64,000 nt of DNA from Micromonospora radicis. Lineage in GTDB: Bacteria > Actinomycetota > Actinomycetes > Mycobacteriales > Micromonosporaceae. Shown in pieces: positions 50,298-58,825 of the stretch (position 1 is the stretch's first letter; each line of letters starts with the position of its first letter). A program made the position numbers and the translations under genes. The notes beneath the pieces were generated by a model. The model was not told where the DNA came from and searched no databases. It saw only the letters and a program-made list of their open reading frames with translations. Where the stretch lies: contig NZ_QXEC01000002.1 of the NCBI RefSeq assembly GCF_003583405.1, positions 310,001-374,000 on the forward strand, given 5' to 3'.

Positions 50298-50467
50298 TCG
50301 CCGCATCCGGTCCGCACCGGCGCACACCCGGCGGGCGGCGTCGGCGCGGCGAGGTCGGATCGGGGCGCGCCGGTGGCGAGCGTTGCTCGCGGAACGCGCA
50401 CCATACCCGATAAACTGTCATCTTCCCGCTACTCACGGCGATGGGCGTGGGGGTTATTTTGCCCAGA

Positions 50468-50486
50468 ATGGTCACAGACCGGTAAC
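50468..50486. promoter_or_regulatory. second GTCAC-N6-GTAAC box, upstream of the 50574 gene
   Basis: ATGGTCACAGACCGGTAAC, 17 of 19 bases identical to 49182-49200, 88 nt before the start codon at 50574. Both copies keep the GTCAC and GTAAC half-sites and differ only between them, which suggests selection on the half-sites. Confidence 0.55.
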
Positions 50487-50506
50487 TTGCCCCCGCCTGG
50501 GGGCAA
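50487..50506 (+). terminator. 8-bp hairpin TTGCCCCC/GGGGGCAA
   Basis: TTGCCCCC (50487-50494) and GGGGGCAA (50499-50506) with a GCCT loop, 190 nt after selD and directly next to the GTCAC-N6-GTAAC box. It may be the selD terminator or part of the next gene's leader. Confidence 0.5.
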
Positions 50507-50573
50507 ATGCCCCCCACCATCGTTTGTAAGGCCCGATCCGAGGCCGGTGGGACGAGCACAGCGAGGAGGCGGC

Positions 50574-51053
50574 ATGACCGAGCTGTGGAACTGGAGAATC
50601 GACCAGGTGCGACCGGTGGAGGTCTACCCGGCGCTGGCCGACGCGCTCGGTCGGGTGGTGATGCCGCTGGCGGTCGCCGACCCGGCACGGCTGCCGACGT
50701 ACGCGGTGGTCTGCGACGTCTGGCAGGCACCCGGCGAGTTCGCCACGATCGTGGACTGTTACGGCGTGCCCGACGGCCTGCCGGAACTGCCCAGCATCGC
50801 GGCGCTGGCCCGGCAGTTGGACCGCAACTGCCTGCTGCGGGACGACACGCTCGACGAGACCCGGCACCTGCTGGTCGCCCCCGACGGCAGCATCCGCCCG
50901 GTGCACTTCGACGTGCGGGAGACCGACGACGGCGAGGTCCTCAGCGACCGCCGGCTGTGCACCGAGGCCGACCCGCGCTGCCGGGGCTGGTCCCGTTGCC
51001 ACCGGTCACGCTGGGCCCCCGACTCGGTGAACCCGGCTCTCGCCGCCGCCTGA
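50574..51053 (+). CDS. conserved hypothetical protein
   Basis: 159 residues from ATG 50574, with GAGGAGG upstream. It begins TELWNWRIDQVRPVEVYPALADALG, has a mixed core (YAVVCDVWQAPGEFATIVDCYG) and a C-terminal CTEADPRCRGWSRCHRSRW region with three cysteines. No signal peptide or membrane helix. I do not recognise the family. It has its own promoter region with a GTCAC-N6-GTAAC box, so it may share a regulator with gluA or selD. Confidence 0.72.
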   Translation: MTELWNWRIDQVRPVEVYPALADALGRVVMPLAVADPARLPTYAVVCDVWQAPGEFATIVDCYGVPDGLPELPSIAALARQLDRNCLLRDDTLDETRHLLVAPDGSIRPVHFDVRETDDGEVLSDRRLCTEADPRCRGWSRCHRSRWAPDSVNPALAAA

Positions 51054-51064
51054 CGGCGCCCGGC

Positions 51065-51286
51065 TCACCCCTGGCGGGTGCCGCCCCGGACCACCAGGTC
51101 GTCGAGCAGGGTGCGGGTGGCCGCGGCCACCGCGGCCACCGCGGCGTCGAACGCCTCGGCGTTGTGCGCCGCCGGTGCCCGGAACCCGGAGATCTTCCGG
51201 ACGTACTGCAGCGCCGCGGCCGCCACGTCCGCGTCGGTGACCTGCGGGGTGTACGGCTCACGCAACGTCTTGATGCTTCGGCACAC
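51065..51286 (-). CDS. DUF2277 family protein
   Basis: 73 residues from the GTG ending at 51286, with GAGGAGG upstream. [38 protein letters not shown] is the DUF2277 signature (Cys-Arg-x-Ile-Lys start and [10 protein letters not shown]), followed by a helix. Small cytoplasmic protein of unknown function, convergent with the 50574 gene and divergent from miaB. Confidence 0.88.
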   Translation of the reverse strand: MCRSIKTLREPYTPQVTDADVAAAALQYVRKISGFRAPAAHNAEAFDAAVAAVAAATRTLLDDLVVRGGTRQG

Positions 51287-51338
51287 GGCTCCTCCTCGTT
51301 CCGGCCGGGCCACCGGGCCCGGATACGCTGTGCATGTC

Positions 51339-52841
51339 ATGACTACCGCAGCGGCGGGCAGCCCGCGCACCTACCAGGTGCGAACCTACGGCTGCCAGAT
51401 GAACGTGCACGACTCCGAGCGCATCTCCGGCCTGCTGGAACAGGCCGGCTACGTCCGCGCGGGGGCGGCCGACGACACCCCGGACGTGGTGGTGTTCAAC
51501 ACCTGCGCGGTCCGGGAGAACGCCGACAACCGCCTCTACGGCAACCTCGGTCATCTGCGGCCGGTCAAGGACCGGCACCCGGGGATGCAGATCGCGGTCG
51601 GTGGCTGCCTGGCCCAGAAGGACCGCGGCGACATCGTGCGCAAGGCGCCCTGGGTCGACGTGGTCTTCGGCACTCACAACATCGGGTCGCTGCCGGTGCT
51701 GCTGGAGCGGGCCCGGCACAACACCGCCGCCGAGGTGGAGATCCTCGAATCCCTCGACGTCTTCCCCTCCACGCTGCCCACCCGCCGCGAGTCGACGTAC
51801 GCCGGCTGGGTGTCGATCTCGGTCGGCTGCAACAACACCTGCACCTTCTGCATCGTGCCGTCCCTGCGCGGCAAGGAGAAGGACCGCCGCCCCGGCGACA
51901 TCCTCAGCGAGGTGCGGGCCCTGGTCGACGAGGGCGTGCTGGAGGTGACCCTGCTCGGGCAGAACGTCAACTCCTACGGCGTCGAGTTCGGCGACCGGTA
52001 CGCCTTCGGCAAGCTGCTGCGCGCCTGCGGGGAGATCGACGGGCTGGAACGGGTGCGGTTCACCAGCCCGCACCCGAAGGACTTCACCGACGACGTGATC
52101 GCCGCGATGGCCGAGACGCCGAACGTGTGCCACTCGCTGCACATGCCGCTACAGTCCGGCTCCGACGACGTGCTGCGGGCGATGCGCCGCTCGTACCGAG
52201 CCGACCGCTACCTCGGCATCATCGAGAAGGTCCGCGCGGCGATGCCGGACGCGGCGATCACCACCGACATCATCGTCGGCTTCCCCGGCGAGACCGAGGC
52301 GGACTTCCAGCGCACCCTGGACGTGGTCCGCGAGGCGCGGTTCTCCTCCGCGTTCACCTTCCAGTACTCCAAGCGCCCCGGCACGCCCGCCGCCACGATG
52401 GACGGTCAGCTGCCCAAGCAGGTCGTGCAGGAACGCTACGAGCGGTTGATCGCCTGCGTCGAGGAGATCACCTGGGCGGAGAACCGCAAGCTGGTCGGCG
52501 AGACCGTCGAGGTGCTGGTCGCGGTCGGCGAGGGGCGCAAGGACGAGCGCACCGGCCGGATGTCCGGCCGGGCCCGCGACGGCCGCCTGGTGCACTTCGA
52601 CGCTGGTTCCCACGCGGGGGTGATCCGGCCCGGCGACATCGTGCACACCACGGTCAGCTACGCCGCGCCGCACCATCTCAACGCCGACGGCGAACCGCTG
52701 GCGCACCGCCGGACCCGGGCCGGTGACGCGGCCGAGGCCGGGCGGTCGCCGCGTACCCCCGGGGTGTTGCTCGGGCTGCCCACGGTCGGCGCGCCGACCG
52801 TGGCGCCCGCGCCGACGACCGGCTGCGCCGCCTCGCACTGA
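51339..52841 (+). CDS. miaB: tRNA-2-methylthio-N6-dimethylallyladenosine synthase MiaB
   Basis: 500 residues from ATG 51339. N-terminal cluster cysteines lie in [25 protein letters not shown] and VGGCLAQKD. The radical-SAM motif is C164-NNT-C168-TF-C171, then [25 protein letters not shown] and the TRAM domain. It methylthiolates i6A37 made by MiaA, which is encoded at 61043. A Pro/Thr-rich C-terminal tail of about 45 residues is extra. TACGCT about 15 nt before the ATG could be a -10, giving a very short leader. Confidence 0.95.
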   Translation: MTTAAAGSPRTYQVRTYGCQMNVHDSERISGLLEQAGYVRAGAADDTPDVVVFNTCAVRENADNRLYGNLGHLRPVKDRHPGMQIAVGGCLAQKDRGDIVRKAPWVDVVFGTHNIGSLPVLLERARHNTAAEVEILESLDVFPSTLPTRRESTYAGWVSISVGCNNTCTFCIVPSLRGKEKDRRPGDILSEVRALVDEGVLEVTLLGQNVNSYGVEFGDRYAFGKLLRACGEIDGLERVRFTSPHPKDFTDDVIAAMAETPNVCHSLHMPLQSGSDDVLRAMRRSYRADRYLGIIEKVRAAMPDAAITTDIIVGFPGETEADFQRTLDVVREARFSSAFTFQYSKRPGTPAATMDGQLPKQVVQERYERLIACVEEITWAENRKLVGETVEVLVAVGEGRKDERTGRMSGRARDGRLVHFDAGSHAGVIRPGDIVHTTVSYAAPHHLNADGEPLAHRRTRAGDAAEAGRSPRTPGVLLGLPTVGAPTVAPAPTTGCAASH

Positions 52842-52903
52842 CCTGCATCGACTCCACCGCTACCGTCCTAGATCGACCGTGCTGGTGCGGTCTTTGTCAG
52901 ATC

Positions 52904-53953
52904 TTGGTCGTTGCGGTCTGCCGGATCGGTGTCGGCCGTATCGTGCTGGCCGGTGTGGAGAATTCGTTGACTCGCGTTGGGCCGGCGGCCACGGTTGCGC
53001 AGTGGGTGGAGGTGCACCGACTGGCGGTGGCAGGCCGGGAGCCGGCGATCGCCCGACAGGTCGGTCGCCAGGTGGCGAGGGTGTGGCTGCGCACGTCGCG
53101 GTTCGCGGATGTCGAGGCCCTCGCGACCGCGACCCTGACCCTCGGCCCGGACGCCGGTGCCTGTTATGACCTGGGGTGGGCGCAATCCGCCACCGGGCAG
53201 CCCCGGCCTGCCCTGAACAGCTACGAGCAGGCCCTGCGCCTGTATCGCGAGGTCGACGACCACGGCAACGAAGCCGCCACCCTCACCAGCATCGGCCGCG
53301 TGTACAACAGGCTGGGGGATCGGCAGCAGGCTCTCGCCTACTACGGGCAGGCGCTGCCCATCGTGCGGGAGGTCGGTGACCGTGCCGGCGAGGCTGTCAC
53401 CTTGAACAACATCGGTCTCGTGTACGACGGGTTGGGGGATCGGCAACGGGCTCTCGCCTACTACGGGCAGGCGCTGCCCATCCGGCAGGAGGTCGGTGAC
53501 CGTGCCGGCGAAGCCGCCACCCTGAACAACATCGGCCGCGTGTACGACGGGCTGGGGGATCGGCAGCAGGCTCTCACCTACTTCGGGCAGGCGCTGCCGA
53601 TCCTGCGGGAGGTCGGTGACCGTGTCGCCGAGGCTGTCACCCTAACCAACATCGGTGCAGTGTACGACGGGCTGGGGGATCGGCAGCAGGCTCTCACCTA
53701 CTTCGGGCAGGCCCTGGCCATCTCGCGGGAGGTCGGTGACCGTGCCGGCGAGGCCGTCACCCGATACAACATCGCGGTGATCCATCGCGACGAGGGACAT
53801 CTCGACAAGGCCATCGGTGAGCTTGAACTGGTCGTCGACCTCGACCGCCAAGTAGGCCACCCGGACCTGGCATCCGACACTGCCATGCTCGAGCAACTAC
53901 GCCAAGAACGGGCAACCGCTCAGCGACCTGATCCGAGCCCTGGCCAAGGCTGA
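52904..53953 (+). CDS. tetratricopeptide repeat protein, probably a fragment of a larger NB-ARC/TPR-type protein
   Basis: Up to 349 residues; start uncertain (TTG 52904, GTG 52943 or GTG 52955, none with a good ribosome binding site). After a linker-like region (TVAQWVEVHRLAVAGREPAIARQVGRQ), about five TPR units of exactly 40 residues follow, with consensus NNIGxVYDGLGDRQQALxYYGQAL. The DNA repeats at 120 nt with high identity between 53250 and 53770. Complete proteins of this kind usually have an N-terminal NB-ARC or effector domain, which is absent here, and upstream frames contain stops. It may be a 5'-truncated remnant or a short adaptor. Confidence 0.7.
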   Translation: MVVAVCRIGVGRIVLAGVENSLTRVGPAATVAQWVEVHRLAVAGREPAIARQVGRQVARVWLRTSRFADVEALATATLTLGPDAGACYDLGWAQSATGQPRPALNSYEQALRLYREVDDHGNEAATLTSIGRVYNRLGDRQQALAYYGQALPIVREVGDRAGEAVTLNNIGLVYDGLGDRQRALAYYGQALPIRQEVGDRAGEAATLNNIGRVYDGLGDRQQALTYFGQALPILREVGDRVAEAVTLTNIGAVYDGLGDRQQALTYFGQALAISREVGDRAGEAVTRYNIAVIHRDEGHLDKAIGELELVVDLDRQVGHPDLASDTAMLEQLRQERATAQRPDPSPGQG

Positions 53954-54010
53954 CACGCCGGCGGCGCTCAGGTGGTGAAGATCGGCGAACACGGCACGGA
54001 CGGCCGCAGC

Positions 54011-54199
54011 TCAGGCGCGGGTGCCGTACGTCCTGATGCCGCTGACGAAGGCGCCCCAGGCCGCAGGGGCGAAGCTCAGGGTTCCGGCGGCGGGGGCCTT
54101 GGAATCGCGTACGTCGATCTCGGTGCCTCGGTTGCGGACTTCGACGCACTGGCCGTTGCTGCCGGAACGGCTCGACGTGCGCCAGACGTTACGCTCCAT
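54011..54199 (-). CDS. DUF397 protein (second pair)
   Basis: 62 residues from the ATG ending at 54199, overlapping the XRE gene by 11 nt. WRTSSRSGSNGQCVEVRNRG, IDVRDSKAPAAGTLSFAPAAWGAFV is the DUF397 pattern. The pair with the adjacent DUF5753 regulator repeats the arrangement at 36579-37570, but the sequences are diverged. Confidence 0.92.
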   Translation of the reverse strand: MERNVWRTSSRSGSNGQCVEVRNRGTEIDVRDSKAPAAGTLSFAPAAWGAFVSGIRTYGTRA

Positions 54200-55055
54200 G
54201 CTCGCTCAGCTCCTTGACGAACGTCATCGACTCGGCCGGCGACCTCGCCAGCATCCTCAGATTGTCGTACGCCGCTGACAGCCGCGCCAGGTCGCGGCTC
54301 GATTCGAGGAACAGCTCACCGGCCAGGGTTTCGATGTAGCCCAGCGGCGGGTCGTCGTGCTCGAAGCTGAGCAGGGCGAAGCCGGAGCTGTCCGCCAGGT
54401 GTGCGCCGGCTTCGAAGCGGAGCACCTGGATCGTGACGTTGGGCAGTTGGCTGACCTTGACCAGGTGGTGGAGCTGCTCGCGCAGCACTTCCGACCCGCC
54501 GACCTCGGTCCGCAAGGATGCCTCGGACAGGATGGCGTGCAACCGCAGCGGCGTCGGTTGCCGGTGCAGGACTTCCTGGCGGGTCATGCGTGCGGTGACC
54601 CGCTGCTCGACGGTTGCAGGGTCGGTCTCGCGGCCGATGATGTTGACTTCGCGGGCGTACCGCTCGGTCTGGAGTAGACCCGGCACCAGCATCGGCTCGA
54701 AGTTCTTGAGTTCGGCGGCCTCGGTCTCGTAGGCGATGTAGGTGGCGTACTTGCCACCGAGGCGCTGCCACCACCCCTCTTCGCGCAGGTCGCGGGCAAG
54801 CTCCAACAGTGACGTGCCGGGCTCGTCGTCGATCCGGACGCCGTAGGTGACCAGCAGTTCCATGACGTCACCGGCGCGGGGTTTGATCTCGCCGGACTCG
54901 ATCCGGCTGATCCGGGAGGTCGAACAGCGAACGAGCTTCGCAGTCTCCTCTGCGGTCAGTCCCTTGGCATCGCGGAGCTTGCGCAACTCTCGACCGAGTC
55001 GGCGGGAACGCGGAGTTGCGGGTGCGAATCGAGGCATGTAGTGATTCTGCACCAA
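54189..55055 (-). CDS. XRE-family regulator with DUF5753 domain (second pair)
   Basis: 288 residues from the ATG ending at 55055. An XRE helix-turn-helix at about 16-72 (GLTAEETAKLVRCSTSRISRIESGEIKPR) is followed by DUF5753 (FEPMLVPGLLQTERYAREVN, RMTRQEVLHR, LRFEAGAHLADSSGFALLSF). It is translationally coupled to DUF397. It is divergent from the small-membrane/XRE-TPR operon at 55215-56509, with a GCATCA-TG-TGATGC palindrome in between. Confidence 0.93.
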   Translation of the reverse strand: MVQNHYMPRFAPATPRSRRLGRELRKLRDAKGLTAEETAKLVRCSTSRISRIESGEIKPRAGDVMELLVTYGVRIDDEPGTSLLELARDLREEGWWQRLGGKYATYIAYETEAAELKNFEPMLVPGLLQTERYAREVNIIGRETDPATVEQRVTARMTRQEVLHRQPTPLRLHAILSEASLRTEVGGSEVLREQLHHLVKVSQLPNVTIQVLRFEAGAHLADSSGFALLSFEHDDPPLGYIETLAGELFLESSRDLARLSAAYDNLRMLARSPAESMTFVKELSEHGA

Positions 55056-55121
55056 GCCCGGGTCGCTCGTCTGCCCCGACTCACGTGCTTATTTAGGAGA
55101 TCATGCCCAGTCCCTTGCTTT

Positions 55122-55135
55122 GCATCATGTGATGC
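55122..55135. promoter_or_regulatory. palindrome GCATCATGTGATGC in the divergent region
   Basis: 6-bp arms GCATCA/TGATGC around TG, within an AT-richer intergenic segment (55056-55214) between the two XRE regulators. A plausible operator for one of them; no binding evidence. Confidence 0.45.
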
Positions 55136-55214
55136 GCAACTGTGGTTATCACACGCAACGGCTTGGTTTTAGATCGTGTGTCCGATGTGGCATCGCTGGG
55201 AGGTGAGGGGGCTC

Positions 55215-55361
55215 GTGGTTGTCGAGCTGGTGATGATGATCCTCAGTGGGGTGTTGCTGGGGTTCGTGGCTGGACTCTTCGCGTTCAAGGTGAAGTCGCG
55301 GTGGTGTCCGCGCTGCGGGGAGTCCACGCACGCCGCGCCGCCGGTGCAGGGGGATCGATGA
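55215..55361 (+). CDS. small single-helix membrane protein with CPRCG tail
   Basis: 48 residues from GTG 55215 (AGGGG five bases upstream); GTG 55176 would give 61 residues. One membrane helix (ELVMMILSGVLLGFVAGLFAF) is followed by a basic KVKSRWCPRCGESTH tail with a zinc-knuckle-like CxxC. Its stop overlaps the ATG of the XRE-TPR gene (ATGA), so the two form a coupled pair. Function unknown; possibly a membrane anchor or sensor for the regulator. Confidence 0.65.
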   Translation: MVVELVMMILSGVLLGFVAGLFAFKVKSRWCPRCGESTHAAPPVQGDR

Positions 55362-56509
55362 ACCGCCCGCACCGACGCGACCACAACTCCGTACCCATCG
55401 GACGGCGGGTGGCTGAGCTGCGGGCCCGCCGGGGGATGAGTCAGCAGGCGTTCGCCGACCGGCTCGGCAAGTCGAAGAGCTGGGTCGACAAGATCGAACG
55501 CGGCGTACGCCGGCTCGACCGCTACTCGGTGATCCGGGAGATCGCCGACGTGCTGCGCCTCGACCCGGACCTGCTCCTCGGCCCACGCCAACCGCCACCG
55601 ACCGCACCCAGCCTGGACGGGGTCGACGGGGTTCGTGCCGCCCTCGCCCGCTACCGCGACCGACCCCAGCGCACCGTCACGGCCGACCAGGCGCGCCGGC
55701 AGGTCGGGTACGCCTGGATGACCTACCAGCACGCCCGCTACCCGCAACTCCTCGACGCGCTACCCGCCTTGCTCGACGCCGCTCGCGGCACCCGCAGCCT
55801 GCTGGTGTCCACCAACCGGATCACCGCCGCCGTACTGATCAAACTCGACCACCCCGACCTCGCCTGGCTCGCCGCCGACCGGGCCGTCAGCGCCGCCGCC
55901 GGTGGTCCAGCCCTCACCGCCGCCGCCAGCATCGCCGTAGCACAGGCGCTGCGCGCCCTCGGCCACCACCACCTCGCGCTCACCGCCGCCCTCACCGCGG
56001 CGGACAGCACCGACGACGAAACCGTACGCGGCACCCTGTTCCTCCAGGCCGGGCTCGCCGCCGCCGGCAACGGCGACCGCCGCAACGCCCACGACCTGCT
56101 CGACCACGCCGCTACTCTCGCCGACCGACGCGCCAGCGACACCGACCCGCACCACACCGCTTTCGGGCCGGCGGCCGTCCAGGTGGCCCGCGTGCTCGCC
56201 GCACACCAACTCGGCGACACCATCGAAGCCATCCACCGCCACCTTCACGCCACCCGCAGCGCGGGCTGGCAACACCTACCGCCCGAACACCGCGCCGCCC
56301 ACCTCATCGACGCCGCCCGGGTCTACCTCGACACCGGCGAGCCAAGCCGCGCCGGGCAAGCCCTGCTCCACGCCGACCGCATCGCCCCCACCGAAGTCCG
56401 CAGCCGCCCTGTCGCTCGTACCCTCCTCGCCCAGCTCATCCAACGCGGACCCGCAGCGGCCGACGTCGCGCGCCTGGCCACCATCGTCGGCCTGACCCGA
56501 CAACCCTGA
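55358..56509 (+). CDS. XRE-family regulator with C-terminal TPR-like helical region
   Basis: 383 residues from ATG 55358. Residues about 14-72 form an XRE helix-turn-helix (RRGMSQQAFADRLGKSKSWVDKIERG). The rest is an Ala/Leu-rich alpha-solenoid of about 300 residues resembling tetratricopeptide repeats (LAADRAVSAAAGG, LFLQAGLAAAGNGDRRNAHDLLDHA, YLDTGEPSRAGQALLHA). Many actinobacteria carry paralogues whose targets are unknown. A longer upstream frame overlaps the small membrane gene and is rejected. Confidence 0.85.
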   Translation: MNRPHRRDHNSVPIGRRVAELRARRGMSQQAFADRLGKSKSWVDKIERGVRRLDRYSVIREIADVLRLDPDLLLGPRQPPPTAPSLDGVDGVRAALARYRDRPQRTVTADQARRQVGYAWMTYQHARYPQLLDALPALLDAARGTRSLLVSTNRITAAVLIKLDHPDLAWLAADRAVSAAAGGPALTAAASIAVAQALRALGHHHLALTAALTAADSTDDETVRGTLFLQAGLAAAGNGDRRNAHDLLDHAATLADRRASDTDPHHTAFGPAAVQVARVLAAHQLGDTIEAIHRHLHATRSAGWQHLPPEHRAAHLIDAARVYLDTGEPSRAGQALLHADRIAPTEVRSRPVARTLLAQLIQRGPAAADVARLATIVGLTRQP

Positions 56510-56588
56510 CCTCGCCACCCGCCACTCGCCGGTTCCGGGTGCTGCTGCCCGGCAGCGTGTGGCCGTGCCACCGCCCATCACCGCGCGT

Positions 56589-56657
56589 CTTTGCTCTGCT
56601 TCAACCCACGCATCGCTGAGCCGGCCAAACCATTGCGTGGAGTGAAGCAGAGCAAAG
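56589..56657. repeat. 15-bp perfect inverted repeat CTTTGCTCTGCTTCA
   Basis: Arms 56589-56603 and 56643-56657 match exactly; inside, CCCACGCA and TGCGTGG extend the pairing after one or two bulged bases. The core is less GC-rich than the flanks. Terminator or dispersed palindromic element. Confidence 0.7.
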
Positions 56658-56778
56658 GGCCCACCACCCCCACTCGGGGCCGCCCTGGGGCTGCCTGAAT
56701 GGCCCGGTATTCAGGGGGCAGGGCCCACCCACACCCCGGCGGAACCCGGTGGCGGCTGCGCTACGCGGCCCTGGGCTC

Positions 56779-56874
56779 TGTGTCGAAGTCCCGGGCCGGC
56801 CTGCGGCGGCTCGCGCGACGCCTGGCTGGACACCGTTTGGACTCCGCCTCGGCTCGACCGAGGACTTCGACACA
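56779..56874. repeat. 13-bp inverted repeat near the pectate lyase 3' end
   Basis: TGTGTCGAAGTCC (56779-56791) and GGACTTCGACACA (56862-56874) match exactly across 70 nt. It ends 17 nt before the pectate lyase stop codon, so it could form its terminator. Confidence 0.55.
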
Positions 56875-56890
56875 GGCCCTGGCCGCAGGG

Positions 56891-58348
56891 TCAGACCGAG
56901 ATCCGGCCGGCGCCCGCGCCGCCCGTCACGATGGACTTCACGCTGCTCGCGCTGTCCAGGGTGTACGGGTACGGGATGCCGGCCACGCTGCCACCGGCCT
57001 GCCCGCTGCCCGAGTTGACGAAGTGGTTGTTGCGGGCCACCAGGCCACCCGGCCCGGAGTTGCCCTCACCCCGGTGGAACGGGTCCGGGGTGTTCTCGAA
57101 GTAGTTGCCCTCGACCAGCACGCCGGCGTTCATCGTGGACGCCACGCCGTAGCCGCGCACGTTGCTGTAGAAGTTGTTGTACACGTGCACCGGGTTGCCG
57201 AAGCGGACCCGCGGGTGACGCTGGTTGCTGCCGTCGAACCAGTTGTGGTGGTACGACACCCGCAGCCGGCCGACGTCCTGGCTGGCGTTGTCGTCGCTGT
57301 GCCCGAGCAGCATCGACTTGTCGTGGCCGAAGACCCGGTTCCAGGACACGGTGATGAAGTCGGAGCCGCGCTTGATGTCGACCGCACCGTCGTAGCCGGC
57401 GCTGAAGGTGTTGTGGTCGACCCAGATGTTGGTGGCCGACTGCTCGATGTTGATCGCGTCGTCGCCCCAGTTCCGGAAGGTCAGGTTCCGGATGATCACG
57501 TTGCGGTCGCCGTTGATGGTGAAGCCGCAACCGACGATCGTCGCGCCCGCGTTGCCGAGGATGGTCTTGTTCGACCGCACCCGCAGCATCCCCGAGCAGT
57601 TGATGGTGCCGGACACCCGGATCACCGCCGCGCTGGTGGAGTTGAGCGCGCTGGTCAGCGCCGAGGCGTTGGTGACCGTGGTGGTGCCGGCGTTACCGCC
57701 GCCGGTGGTGCCGCCGTTCTGGGTGGCCCAGCCGACCAGCCCGGTCTGCGGCGCCGGGTTCGGCGGGTTCGTCGGGGGAGTGCCGCCACCGCCCAACCGG
57801 ATCAGCTGCCAGCGCTGGTTGGCGCCGTCGTGGTCGGCGTACTGCGAGACCATGCCCCCGTCGGCGGTGGACCACTGCCACACCTCAAGGGCCTTGTTGC
57901 TGTGCCGGCTGATGAACCGGACGTCGCCGTTGGCGGAGTCCGCGAGCCGGAAGTGCTGCTTGGTGTCGCTGCTCGCGGTCACCTGGGTGACCTGCACGCC
58001 GTCGTTCGAGTTCGGAATGGTGACGACCTTGCCGGAGTGCCGGTTGCGCAGCTGGTAGTAGCCGCTGCCCACGTCGACGAACTGGAACTGCTGGTTGTTG
58101 CCGTCGCCGCGGGTGAACTGCCGGATCTCGCCGCCGTCGGCGGTGGACCAGTTCCACAGGTCCATGGCCTTGCCGCTGTTGCGGTTGACGAACACGTAGT
58201 AGGCGCTGGTGTCGACGGTCGCCGCCGAGGCCGGGGCCACCGTCACCGCGACGAGCGCCGCGGGTAGCGCGACAGCCGTGGCGGCCAACGCCGCCAGCCG
58301 TCGGGTCAGGCGCCGCTTGACGATTGCAAGCACGGTCATTCTCCTCAT
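56891..58348 (-). CDS. secreted pectate lyase (PL1 family) with N-terminal ricin-type lectin domain
   Basis: 485 residues. A long Tat/Sec-like signal (KRRLTRRLAALAATAVALPAALVAVTV, APASA) is followed by a ricin B-type beta-trefoil (about 45-185; GKAMDLWNWSTADGGEIRQF, ALEVWQWSTADGGMVSQY) that binds carbohydrate. After a Pro/Gly linker comes a right-handed beta-helix pectate lyase (about 205-485). It carries VDHNTFSAGYDGAVDIKRG, FGHDKSMLLGHSDDN and the catalytic QRHPRVRFGNPVHVYNNFY. It cleaves polygalacturonate outside the cell by Ca2+-dependent beta-elimination. A LacI-type palindrome lies in its upstream region. Confidence 0.93.
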   Translation of the reverse strand: MRRMTVLAIVKRRLTRRLAALAATAVALPAALVAVTVAPASAATVDTSAYYVFVNRNSGKAMDLWNWSTADGGEIRQFTRGDGNNQQFQFVDVGSGYYQLRNRHSGKVVTIPNSNDGVQVTQVTASSDTKQHFRLADSANGDVRFISRHSNKALEVWQWSTADGGMVSQYADHDGANQRWQLIRLGGGGTPPTNPPNPAPQTGLVGWATQNGGTTGGGNAGTTTVTNASALTSALNSTSAAVIRVSGTINCSGMLRVRSNKTILGNAGATIVGCGFTINGDRNVIIRNLTFRNWGDDAINIEQSATNIWVDHNTFSAGYDGAVDIKRGSDFITVSWNRVFGHDKSMLLGHSDDNASQDVGRLRVSYHHNWFDGSNQRHPRVRFGNPVHVYNNFYSNVRGYGVASTMNAGVLVEGNYFENTPDPFHRGEGNSGPGGLVARNNHFVNSGSGQAGGSVAGIPYPYTLDSASSVKSIVTGGAGAGRISV

Positions 58349-58713
58349 CCTCTGGGTTCACGGAACGGGTCGGACGAGACGCTGGTGGTCGCGGACCGGT
58401 GGCCGGCATGGGCCGGACGGGTCCGCGTCGCGGGTTGGTACGGCGACCGGATGGTGGTGGTCCGCCGTGGGTACGCCTGGCTGCGTCGTCCGGTGCGGTC
58501 GGCAGGAGGTACGCCCCGCGGCGGTGGCTGCCGTGCCCAGCGGCAACGCTGCGGTGGCGGTCGTGCTGGTGGGTCCTGCCGTCGGATGAACTGGTCGGAA
58601 CGGCTCCCGTGCCCCGCCCGGGGGGGCAAGCGCTTTCCTCAGGTAACCACAGATCGGCGTCGATGTAAATGTCGTACGCTAACAACGCCTTGACCAGCGG
58701 CGCGGGATGCGCG
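58349..58713 (-). promoter_or_regulatory. long pectate lyase upstream region with LacI-type operator-like palindrome
   Basis: No gene in this stretch. GCAAGCGCTTTC (58626-58637) has the 8-bp palindrome AAGCGCTT with the central CG typical of LacI-family operators that control polysaccharide enzymes. An AT-richer stretch (58640-58690) next to it probably holds the promoter. That would leave a 5' leader of nearly 300 nt. Confidence 0.5.
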
Positions 58714-58747
58714 ACGCCCCCGGTCCCGCGCGGGGAACCGGGGGCGT
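58714..58747 (-). terminator. hairpin terminator after the DUF349 gene
   Basis: ACGCCCCCGGT (58714-58724) pairs exactly with ACCGGGGGCGT (58737-58747) over a 12-nt loop. It lies 78 nt after the DUF349 stop and upstream of the pectate lyase promoter, so it insulates the two genes. Confidence 0.8.
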
Positions 58748-58825
58748 TACGCGTGTCGGCTCAGTCGCAGCGGCCGGCTCGGCTCAGCTTGCCTGCTCGG
58801 CGGAGCCGGCGCTTGCCTGCTCTGC

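Larger units (their letters stand above)
56510..56890. other. 381-nt gene-free region between XRE-TPR gene and pectate lyase
   Basis: Convergent genes flank this stretch. It contains the 15-bp inverted repeat at 56589-56657 and a second one at 56779-56874. No ORF with a ribosome binding site or family resemblance was found. Confidence 0.6.
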
